This document shows positions 7,512-13,841 of a DNA stretch of 13,841 bases, piece after piece. The DNA is from Candidatus Heimdallarchaeota archaeon (lineage in GTDB: Archaea; Asgardarchaeota; Heimdallarchaeia; Heimdallarchaeales; Kariarchaeaceae): contig WAMJ01000198.1 in assembly GCA_015522385.1 (NCBI GenBank), forward strand, positions 1 to 13,841, written 5' to 3'. How positions within the stretch are numbered: position 1 is the stretch's first letter; every line of letters begins with the position of its first letter. Made by a program: the position numbers and the translations under genes. The notes below the pieces were generated by a model. It was given only the letters and a program-made list of their open reading frames with translations, did not search any database and was not told the DNA's origin.

Positions 7512-8514
7512 ACAAAGAAGAGAAATACTCTACATCTACGATGCATCGTACTGCAACCCCAATGGGGATCCAGCCGATGAGAACAAGCCAAGGACAGATC
7601 CAGAGACGCAAGTTAACCTCGTCTCAGACGTCAGGCTGAAGCGAACAATCCGGGATTACCTCCATGAAATCGAGGGTAAAGAGATCTTTGTCGTTGAGAA
7701 GCCCAGTGAATCGGGTGGTCTCAAAGACGCCAAGTCCAGAGCTGTAGACTTCCTACCTGACAACCTCCCAGCAAAGATAACCAAAAGTGATCTAAAGCAG
7801 AGGATCGATCAGAAGATCATCAGAGATTGTATTGATGTCCGGCTATTCGGCTGCACCATACCAATTGACTATGACAAGATGAAGATCAAATTGGACACGA
7901 AAGGTGGCAATAAAGACTCTATCATCCACACGGGAGGGGTACAATTCAAAATGGGAAGGTCGCTGCACAAGGTCAACGTGGAGAGAATCAAGGGAACTGC
8001 TGCATTCCCTAGCCAGGAGGGCAACAAGCAGGATTCTTTCAGGATCGAATACATTCTACCTTATTCTTGCATCTCATTCTACGGTGTGGTTAACGAGCAC
8101 CGAGGTAAGGAAGTAGAGCTCTCTGATAATGACCTTGATCTGTTGTACAGTGGTATCTGGACTGGAACTAAGCACCTAATTACTAGATCCAAGATCGGGC
8201 AGACCCCAAGGCTCCTCTTCGTTCTGAAGTACAAGGAAGGAAATTTCCAAATGAGCGATCTGGATCGCAAGATCAAACTCGTCTCTAACTCGGACGTTGA
8301 CGACTTCAGCATTCGCTCAATTGACGATTTCGTCCTTGACATCGACTCTCTCCTGATTGCTCTTGAAAAGCACAGAGAAAAGATCGACAGCATCGAACTC
8401 ATGGTCGACGAGGATCTGAGATTCAGGTACGAAGGCAATGAATTCCCCGGCTCCAAGCTTGAGAACAAGCTGAATGAGAAGAAATTCACAGTCAAGATGC
8501 TGGACTTGGAGTGA
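7504..8514 (+). CDS. cas7: Cascade backbone subunit Cas7 (Csh2 family)
   Basis: Cas7 polymerises along the crRNA spacer to form the Cascade backbone. The 336-residue product begins with REILYIYDASYCNPNGDP; the NPNGDP motif followed by DVRLKRTIRDYL is characteristic of Csh2/Cas7 proteins of the I-B group. A later LLYSGIWTGTKHLITRSKIG segment also fits the family. Two starts are possible: ATG 7492 and ATG 7504. I prefer 7504 because GGTGA sits five bases before it and the overlap with cas8b is then only 8 bases; 7492 would add four residues. The end of the gene carries the ribosome site (GGAGTGA, 8508-8514) for cas5, suggesting coupled translation. Confidence 0.96.
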   Translation: MIKQRREILYIYDASYCNPNGDPADENKPRTDPETQVNLVSDVRLKRTIRDYLHEIEGKEIFVVEKPSESGGLKDAKSRAVDFLPDNLPAKITKSDLKQRIDQKIIRDCIDVRLFGCTIPIDYDKMKIKLDTKGGNKDSIIHTGGVQFKMGRSLHKVNVERIKGTAAFPSQEGNKQDSFRIEYILPYSCISFYGVVNEHRGKEVELSDNDLDLLYSGIWTGTKHLITRSKIGQTPRLLFVLKYKEGNFQMSDLDRKIKLVSNSDVDDFSIRSIDDFVLDIDSLLIALEKHREKIDSIELMVDEDLRFRYEGNEFPGSKLENKLNEKKFTVKMLDLE

Positions 8515-8521
8515 TGGATTA

Positions 8522-9256
8522 ATGGCTCCTACATTGCGGATACTGAAGTTCAGGATCTCGGGCGACTACGCGCACTTCCGCGTACGGTACACCACATCTT
8601 CATCTGCCACATACTTGGTACCCCCAAGGCACACGGTAGCTGGGATAATCGGAGCGATTCTGGGAGTCCAGAGAGATGAGGTCAGTAAGCTCTTCAATCC
8701 TCCAAAATGCAGAATAGGTCTTGAGGTCGATCATCTTCCCTCAACGGTGAGAATCCCGCTGAAACGTCTGAAGATCAAGAGCAGGACTCTTTCCTCGTTC
8801 AGAAGCATTACGGAGCATAATATCGTACCTTACCACATGATACGGGACCCCAGTTACATCATCTATTTCTCCCACGAGGATGCAGATCTGATGGATCGGT
8901 TGGAGCAAATGCTAAGGGCACACGAGTGCGTGTATCCACCATCTCTTGGTCTGGCCAAACTTCTTGCAGATGTGGAGTTTTTCGGGGTCAGCGACTATAA
9001 CGTGATCGAGGAAGACAGTCAGCTGACGACCAAGTCTATGTTTCCAATGGATCACCTCTCGATTTATCCTTCCCCCGCCAACAACCTCGTGATGGAGAGA
9101 TTCGCACTGTACCTCGACGAGAGCAGACAGGGTTATCGCTTCCACCAGATCATGGTCGATATCTCAGGCACCGAGGTCGAGGGAGACTGGAAGGTCAATG
9201 ACTTCGCAACCGCATTGAAAGACCCCAAGAGCGGAGAGACGATAGTGGTGTGGTGA
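8522..9256 (+). CDS. cas5: Cascade subunit Cas5 (Cas5h/Cas5b type)
   Basis: Cas5 caps the 5' handle of the crRNA in Cascade and contacts Cas8b and Cas7. The 244-residue product opens with a RAMP-fold strand (TLRILKFRISGDYAHFR) and then the family signature YLVPPRHTVAGIIGAILG at about 31-48. A second typical stretch, YPPSLGLAKLLADVEFFG, lies in the middle. Length is normal for Cas5 of type I-B. ATG 8522 is chosen because GGAGTGA ends seven bases before it and the protein then starts directly at the conserved strand; an earlier in-frame ATG at 8474 lies inside cas7 and only adds non-conserved residues. The stop TGA is one base before the cas3 ATG. Confidence 0.93.
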   Translation: MAPTLRILKFRISGDYAHFRVRYTTSSSATYLVPPRHTVAGIIGAILGVQRDEVSKLFNPPKCRIGLEVDHLPSTVRIPLKRLKIKSRTLSSFRSITEHNIVPYHMIRDPSYIIYFSHEDADLMDRLEQMLRAHECVYPPSLGLAKLLADVEFFGVSDYNVIEEDSQLTTKSMFPMDHLSIYPSPANNLVMERFALYLDESRQGYRFHQIMVDISGTEVEGDWKVNDFATALKDPKSGETIVVW

Positions 9257-9257
9257 C

Positions 9258-11714
9258 ATGATCGCGGTGAAGACCCCTGATGACATCTGGTCACACCCTG
9301 AAATTCCTCTCTCCCAGCATCTTGTAGAGACTGCCGAGAACATGATGATCCTTCTGTCCCAAACAGGTATTCCACATCTTGAGCTCGTTGATGACGAGTG
9401 CTCGATGGAGATGTTCCAGATGCTCGCTCGGCTCGTTGCCGCACTCCATGACATTGGTAAATCCACACTGTACTTCCAGAAGTACATTAGAGATGTGAAA
9501 TATGTCAACAAGGCACTCAAGGCACACGCTAAGATCGGCTCAGTCTTCGTCTTCTGGACAGTCCTAAGTAGCCCTGACTTCGACTGCCTCAACAAGAACC
9601 GTCGGGTTCTCTTCGCGTTCATAGCGTCGGTTGTCGTGAGAAAGCACCACCTCGACTTAAGTGGAATTGTTACTGAGCGTAAGAACCTTAAGAACGCATT
9701 AGATGAGCTCTGGACTGATAAACAGGTCTTAAACAAACAGCTCAAATCGATCGACCCTGTTCTTCAAGATCAGATCATCAAGAAGGTATCCGATATTACA
9801 CACCTTACGATACCCCCTTGGTCACAGTTTGAGTCTCTAAACGCGGATCAGGTCAAAGAACTCAGCAAGAAGACCCGGGATTTCTCGAAATGGTGGCGAA
9901 AGGTGAAGAACCAATGCGCATCCCAGAACCTAACCGAGACCTCATTCGAAGTCACAATCCTGCTCAATTACCTCTATAGCCTTCTACAGGAATCAGACAA
10001 GGTGAATGCCATGGGGCGAGAAGTAGTCAAGAGGTGTATGAAGGATTATTGGAAGGTTCTGGAGGACTATTACCTCAACCAATTCGGTCCCTCAAGACCA
10101 AAATCGGTCACCAACATCAGGGAGTCCCGTCCGCATATTTTCGATGAGGTCGTCGCCCACGCTCAGAACTTCGATCTGAGTGAGAGGATTCTGTCGCTTG
10201 AGTCACCGACAGGGAGCGGGAAGACCCTGTCTAATCTAGGTTGGGCGTTTACCCTGCGAAAGAGACTGGGGCAGAAACACCGTGTGGTCTACATCCTACC
10301 GTTCACCTCAATCATTGAGCAGACCCACCAGATTCTACAGGACATCCTAAATCAGGAAGAGGAAGATGTCACCGAGCTGGTCAAGCACCACTACCTAGCC
10401 AAGGTGAAATTCAGCAGTGAAGAGAACGAGGATCTGACCCCTAATGAGGAGCTTTTCTTCATCCAAGGCTGGAACGGTGAGATCATCTTGTCTACTTTTG
10501 TGCAGTTCTTCCACTCCCTCTTCACGGTCAAAAAAGGCAGGTTGAGAAAGTACTCGAAGTTCATGAACTCCATCATCGTCGTGGACGAGATACAAGCGTA
10601 TCCTCCGAGGTACTGGGGTCTCTTCAATGAATTTGTTCCCCGCTTTCTCAGGTATACTAACTCCTACCTTCTCATGTCGACTGCAACACTCCCTGGTATT
10701 GTGGATCGCTCTCTTGACTCCGTAAGCTCAACTGCTCTCCGTACCTTCAACCTCCTTGACCGTACGAGAATTATCTTCAGTGAAAGGTCCTTGAGAGCAG
10801 AGGATCTTGTCGAATTTCTGAGCTCCCAAGGTGTCTTTGACAGATGTCGGAACTTCCTCTTCGTCCTGAACACCATCAATTCGTCGAAGGTCGTCTACCA
10901 TGATGTCAGGAAGCTCTTTCCAGACGCAGAGATGTTCTACCTCAGCGGAAGTCTCATCCCCAAGGAACGTCAAAGAGTGATCTCGGAGGTCACACGTGCG
11001 CTGGACGAATCAGATCAATTCGTCATACTTGTCTCCACGCAGGTCATAGAGGCTGGAGTTGACCTTTCATTCGAGGCAGGGTACAGGGATATTGCACCCC
11101 TTGACTCCCTAATACAGAGCGTGGGAAGGATCAACAGGAGTGACTCCGGCTCTGTCCACAACCCATGTCATGTCATACCTCTGAGGGACACCGATAGGAA
11201 CTTCCTGCTGGCGAGATATGTCTATGACTCTATCCTCCTCGACGCGACGATCAATCTACTCACGGAGAGTAAAAGCATCGACGAGAAGGACTATAGGGGT
11301 GCTCTACAGAAATACTTCAGAAGGATCAAGGAGGGGAAGAACACCTCCAGCAAGGAAATTGTGGAGTCTTTATGCAAAGGCGATCTCCACACTCTATCCC
11401 GGGATTTCCACCTCATAGAGAAGGATCACATCACCTACCCTGTGTTCGTGGAACTGGACGATGAAGCTGAAGATCTCTGGGCTCAGTACATAGATATCCG
11501 TGCCATGAAAGACTGGAAGGATAGGAGAAATGCCTTTGCAAAGTTGAGACCACGCATGAACGAGTACATCATCAATGTCTCTGTGAGGGACGTACCCGAC
11601 CTCGAGGACCACAACTGGTTGTACAGACTACCCCGAGACCGGATCTACTACTCATACAACACTGTGACAGGCTTCGTCCGGTTCAAGGACAGAGACTCGC
11701 TCGATCCCATATGA
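9258..11714 (+). CDS. cas3: CRISPR-associated HD nuclease-helicase Cas3
   Basis: Cas3 is recruited by Cascade after R-loop formation and unwinds and degrades target DNA. The single 818-residue chain carries both activities. HD domain: H21, H64-D65 with following IGK, H90, and H130-H131. Superfamily 2 helicase: Walker A SPTGSGKT (316-323), DEIQ at 443-446 after a hydrophobic strand, motif III STAT (474-477), motif V STQVIEAGVD (593-602) and motif VI QSVGRINR (620-627). All key residues look intact, so the protein should be active. The tail after about 690 fits the accessory C-terminal region. It starts one base after cas5, and GGTG runs immediately before the ATG. The stop overlaps the ribosome site of cas4. 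Confidence 0.98.
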   Translation: MIAVKTPDDIWSHPEIPLSQHLVETAENMMILLSQTGIPHLELVDDECSMEMFQMLARLVAALHDIGKSTLYFQKYIRDVKYVNKALKAHAKIGSVFVFWTVLSSPDFDCLNKNRRVLFAFIASVVVRKHHLDLSGIVTERKNLKNALDELWTDKQVLNKQLKSIDPVLQDQIIKKVSDITHLTIPPWSQFESLNADQVKELSKKTRDFSKWWRKVKNQCASQNLTETSFEVTILLNYLYSLLQESDKVNAMGREVVKRCMKDYWKVLEDYYLNQFGPSRPKSVTNIRESRPHIFDEVVAHAQNFDLSERILSLESPTGSGKTLSNLGWAFTLRKRLGQKHRVVYILPFTSIIEQTHQILQDILNQEEEDVTELVKHHYLAKVKFSSEENEDLTPNEELFFIQGWNGEIILSTFVQFFHSLFTVKKGRLRKYSKFMNSIIVVDEIQAYPPRYWGLFNEFVPRFLRYTNSYLLMSTATLPGIVDRSLDSVSSTALRTFNLLDRTRIIFSERSLRAEDLVEFLSSQGVFDRCRNFLFVLNTINSSKVVYHDVRKLFPDAEMFYLSGSLIPKERQRVISEVTRALDESDQFVILVSTQVIEAGVDLSFEAGYRDIAPLDSLIQSVGRINRSDSGSVHNPCHVIPLRDTDRNFLLARYVYDSILLDATINLLTESKSIDEKDYRGALQKYFRRIKEGKNTSSKEIVESLCKGDLHTLSRDFHLIEKDHITYPVFVELDDEAEDLWAQYIDIRAMKDWKDRRNAFAKLRPRMNEYIINVSVRDVPDLEDHNWLYRLPRDRIYYSYNTVTGFVRFKDRDSLDPI

Positions 11715-11724
11715 GGTGGAAGAA

Positions 11725-12228
11725 ATGAGTGAACATATGAGGATTGGAGGAACGAGTATCCAGTACTACTTCACCTGTCACCGTGAGCTTTGGCTCTATA
11801 TGAACCACATAGACCCGATTCAGGACGACGAGAACATTATGATCGGGAGATTGATAAACGAGAAGTCCCTGCAAAAGAGGGGGAAGAGGGAGGTCACTAT
11901 CGGAGACTCGAAGATCGACATCTTCCAGTCTGGGAAGACCTCAAAGATCATCGAGGTGAAGAAGAGCTCCAAGCTCCTCGGGCCCACGACACGGCAACTT
12001 CAGTACTACATTTACCTACTGTCCAAGCAGGGTATCTACGTAGAGGGAGAGATATCTATCCCCAAGGAGCGAAAAAGAATTCCCGTGACACTGAAGGACG
12101 AGGACATCCGAGTGTTAGAGAATGCCATCTCCGACATCCAGAGGATAGCGAGGATGGAGAACATACCCGAGTACATAAAGAAGCCCTACTGCAAGGGGTG
12201 TGCGTACCGGGAATTTTGTGAGGTGTAA
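11725..12228 (+). CDS. cas4: CRISPR adaptation exonuclease Cas4
   Basis: Cas4 trims and PAM-selects prespacers for Cas1-Cas2. The 167-residue product has the four iron-sulfur cysteines (C18, then C156-x2-C159-x5-C165 in YCKGCAYREFC) and RecB-family nuclease motifs: D65 in SKIDIF, E77-V-K79 in IIEVKK, and QLQYYIYLL at 91-99. One feature is odd: motif I, usually G-x-x-x-H-E with a metal-binding histidine, reads GRLINE, with asparagine at residue 45. I start at ATG 11725 because GAGGTGG ends five bases upstream; a GTG at 11716 would add three residues. It is a compact Cas4, at the short end of the family. Its end (GAGGTG, 12220-12225) provides the cas1 ribosome site. Confidence 0.95.
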   Translation: MSEHMRIGGTSIQYYFTCHRELWLYMNHIDPIQDDENIMIGRLINEKSLQKRGKREVTIGDSKIDIFQSGKTSKIIEVKKSSKLLGPTTRQLQYYIYLLSKQGIYVEGEISIPKERKRIPVTLKDEDIRVLENAISDIQRIARMENIPEYIKKPYCKGCAYREFCEV

Positions 12229-12229
12229 C

Positions 12230-13192
12230 ATGATGAAAATGTCACTATACATACAGTCCAATGGAATACTCTCAAGGAAGGACAGTACAGTCCAGTTCCA
12301 CAACGAGGACGTGAAAAAGGCCCTGCCCATCGCACAGATACGAGACATCCACGCATTCGGTAAGGTCTCTATTCGATCTGGTGTCATAGGTCTCCTGAGC
12401 GAGAAACAAATCCCCGTGCATTTCTACAACGCCTTCGGGAGACACATTTCCAGTCTCGTCCCCAAAGAGGATCTGGTCAGTGGCAAGGTGCTGGTTGCCC
12501 AGGTGAAGAGCCATCTTGATCCCGTCGCCAGAGCAGAGATCGCAGCATCCATCGTCGATGCAACCCGGAAGAATATGCTAACAATTCTCTCAAAGCACAT
12601 GCAGAAGGACGATACCATACGCTTGGCTGCTGACCGCCTGAGGGATATCCACATCCCTGTGACCAATGTCCAACAGATCATGGCTGCAGAGGCCAATATC
12701 TGGAAGACCTATTACACCTGCTTTACCCCCATAGCCCCCAGCCTCCCATTCGATCGGAGAAGTTTCAGACCTCCTCTGAACGAGATGAATTCCCTCATCT
12801 CCCTCCTGAACACTCTGCTGTACACCTCCACACTCTCGATGATAAGCCAGACATACCTCAACCCAACCGTGAGCTTCCTCCATGACCCAATGAACAGGAG
12901 GTACTCGCTTGCTCTCGATCTCGCAGAGTACTTCAAACCACTAGTGGTACACAGGCTGATATTCAGGCTTGTGAACCGAAAACAGATAAAGTCTTCCTCC
13001 TTCACTAAACAAGACGGGATCAAGCTCAAGAAGAAATATTTTACTAATGTTCTCAATGCCTTCCAGGAGGAGCTGAATTCTCTCGTCAAGGGGAAGAAGA
13101 AAGTCAGTTACCGTTCACAGATAAAGTTTGACGCCCACAAACTGGTCAAGACCGTTCTAGGTGAGAAGAACTTCCGTCCTTACACAGAGTGA
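12230..13192 (+). CDS. cas1: CRISPR integrase Cas1
   Basis: Cas1 with Cas2 inserts new spacers at the leader end of the arrays. The 320-residue product shows the expected metal site: E154 in AAEANIWKTYY, H218 in FLHDP, and D230/E233 in SLALDLAEYFKP, which is the classic C-terminal helix signature. Length matches type I-B Cas1. The ribosome site GAGGTG at 12220-12225 serves an ATG at 12230; a second ATG follows directly at 12233 and cannot be excluded. It begins one base after the cas4 stop and overlaps the region preceding cas2. All catalytic residues appear present, so adaptation should be possible at both flanking arrays, whose leaders are nearly identical. Confidence 0.98.
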   Translation: MMKMSLYIQSNGILSRKDSTVQFHNEDVKKALPIAQIRDIHAFGKVSIRSGVIGLLSEKQIPVHFYNAFGRHISSLVPKEDLVSGKVLVAQVKSHLDPVARAEIAASIVDATRKNMLTILSKHMQKDDTIRLAADRLRDIHIPVTNVQQIMAAEANIWKTYYTCFTPIAPSLPFDRRSFRPPLNEMNSLISLLNTLLYTSTLSMISQTYLNPTVSFLHDPMNRRYSLALDLAEYFKPLVVHRLIFRLVNRKQIKSSSFTKQDGIKLKKKYFTNVLNAFQEELNSLVKGKKKVSYRSQIKFDAHKLVKTVLGEKNFRPYTE

Positions 13193-13197
13193 GCATC

Positions 13198-13461
13198 ATG
13201 TTCGTAATCGTGGTCTATGACATCGGTGTCAAGCGCGTCACTAAGGTCCATAAGTACCTCAAGCAGTGGCTACACTGGAAGCAAAACTCTGTCTTCCATG
13301 GTGAGCTCTCACCCGCCCAGCTCAAGCTGATGAAGTCCGGACTGAGCGAGCTGATAGAGGAGACCGAGGACTTCGTGATCTTCTACGGAATCAAGAGCCC
13401 GAAAGGAATAGAGGTAACGCAAATGGGTACTGATAAGAACCCGACCGGATTTGTCCTGTGA
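13198..13461 (+). CDS. cas2: CRISPR adaptation protein Cas2
   Basis: Cas2 is the dimeric bridge of the Cas1-Cas2 integrase. The 87-residue product is of standard length and has the ferredoxin-like start MFVIVVYDI with the conserved aspartate at residue 8, followed by a helix and the QNSVFHGEL strand typical of the family. I start at ATG 13198, where the first conserved strand begins; a GTG at 13189 overlapping the cas1 stop would add three residues. It is the last gene of the operon. The stop is only four bases before leader 2, so there is no room for a separate terminator and operon transcription may run into array 2. Confidence 0.97.
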   Translation: MFVIVVYDIGVKRVTKVHKYLKQWLHWKQNSVFHGELSPAQLKLMKSGLSELIEETEDFVIFYGIKSPKGIEVTQMGTDKNPTGFVL

Positions 13462-13465
13462 ATCA

Positions 13466-13559
13466 CGTACCTTTATAAACTAGGTCACGGTTTGGAGGTT
13501 AGGGGGAGTGATGATTCTCAGGAAGCCACAGGAGGGGAGTAGAGGACTTGTGGATACCT
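13466..13559 (+). promoter_or_regulatory. Leader and promoter of CRISPR array 2
   Basis: This is a 94-base leader starting four bases after cas2 and ending at the first repeat. It aligns without gaps to the minus strand of 1116-1209; I count seven mismatches, all outside the first 37 bases. TATA box CTTTATAAA lies at 13471-13479, giving a predicted transcript start near 13497-13503. CCACA (13526-13530) and TGTGG (13549-13553), 18 bases apart, form an inverted pair ending seven bases short of the repeat, with the block CAGGAGGGGAGTAGAG between them conserved in both leaders. Confidence 0.93.
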
Positions 13560-13841
13560 GTGTAAGTAGTACCCTAGTGGTCTAGAAACCTAACACTTGG
13601 TCTACTAGCGAAAACCTAGATTTCAGTGTAAGTAGTACCCTAGTGGTCTAGAAACCTCACGAAACACGTGTACAATGAGACTGTGCACATGATGGTGTAA
13701 GTAGTACCCTAGTGGTCTAGAAACTACCGAGATCTGCAACTATGTTGAGGCGAATCCATCAGGTGTAAGTAGTACCCTAGTGGTCTAGAAACCCACCGGT
13801 TTGGCGTAAGATCAAGTTCGATATAGGGATCGTGTAAGTAG
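13560..13841 (+). CRISPR. CRISPR array 2, transcribed rightwards, continues past the window
   Basis: Four full copies of the same 30-base repeat start at 13560, 13626, 13695 and 13763, and a fifth is cut after ten bases at 13832-13841. Spacers are 36, 39, 38 and 39 bases (13590-13625, 13656-13694, 13725-13762, 13793-13831). The repeat is identical to that of array 1 in reverse orientation, so one Cas6 and one adaptation complex should serve both. The leader-proximal, and so newest, spacer is 13590-13625. The total number of repeats cannot be judged from here. Confidence 0.99.

Noticed and set aside
8474..8521. Earlier ATG for cas5 inside cas7
   Set aside because: It would add 16 residues with no family similarity, whereas ATG 8522 follows GGAGTGA at good spacing and starts at the conserved strand.
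9164..9745. A 193-codon minus-strand frame opposite cas5/cas3
   Set aside because: It lies antisense to strongly supported Cas5 and Cas3 motifs, with no ribosome site or family signal; it is a shadow of the coding strand.
11790..12221. A 143-codon plus-strand frame inside cas4
   Set aside because: It is low-complexity, charged and histidine-rich, an out-of-frame reading of the clear Cas4 gene.
1..13841. Spacer self-targeting of sequences in this window
   Set aside because: I found no spacer match outside the arrays by eye; a proper search was not possible here.

Overview
The window is a near-complete, closely packed type I-B CRISPR-Cas locus, most likely from an archaeon. The archaeal reading rests on TATA boxes (CTTTATAAA) in both CRISPR leaders, Shine-Dalgarno sites of the GGAGGTGA type inside the operon alongside apparently leaderless first genes, heavy AGG/AGA arginine use, and large winged-helix proteins of archaeal style. 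A Thermoplasmata-like euryarchaeon is a guess only; nothing here fixes the genus.

Layout. Positions 1-1115 hold a CRISPR array (17 repeats, the first cut by the window edge, 16 spacers) read on the minus strand, with its leader at 1116-1209. A 450-residue protein of unknown family with a C-terminal winged-helix-like segment follows on the plus strand (1389-2741). After a gap of 304 bases comes a convergent minus-strand gene (3046-4626) for a 526-residue protein that appears to contain two winged-helix plus Lrp/AsnC-like ligand-domain units. Its start faces the cas operon across a very AT-rich divergent control region (4627-4885). The plus-strand operon cas6-cas8b-cas7-cas5-cas3-cas4-cas1-cas2 runs from 4886 to 13461 with overlaps or gaps of only a few bases. 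Four bases after cas2 a second leader (13466-13559) begins and drives a second array (13560 to beyond the window) on the plus strand.

How it works together. The arrays have the same 30-base repeat. Their leaders are both 94 bases long and identical at 87 positions by hand alignment, placed as an inverted pair so that both arrays grow at, and are transcribed away from, the cas block. Cas1, Cas2 and Cas4 would insert spacers at either leader. Cas6 would cut both precursor RNAs, leaving a handle ending in GAAAC. Cas8b, Cas7 and Cas5 would form Cascade and recruit the HD-helicase nuclease Cas3. The 526-residue protein is the best candidate for a dedicated regulator of the operon.

The least explained parts are the 450- and 526-residue proteins enclosed between the arrays, the paired leaders with a shared CCACA/TGTGG inverted motif beside the first repeat, and a Cas4 whose usual motif-I histidine is asparagine.
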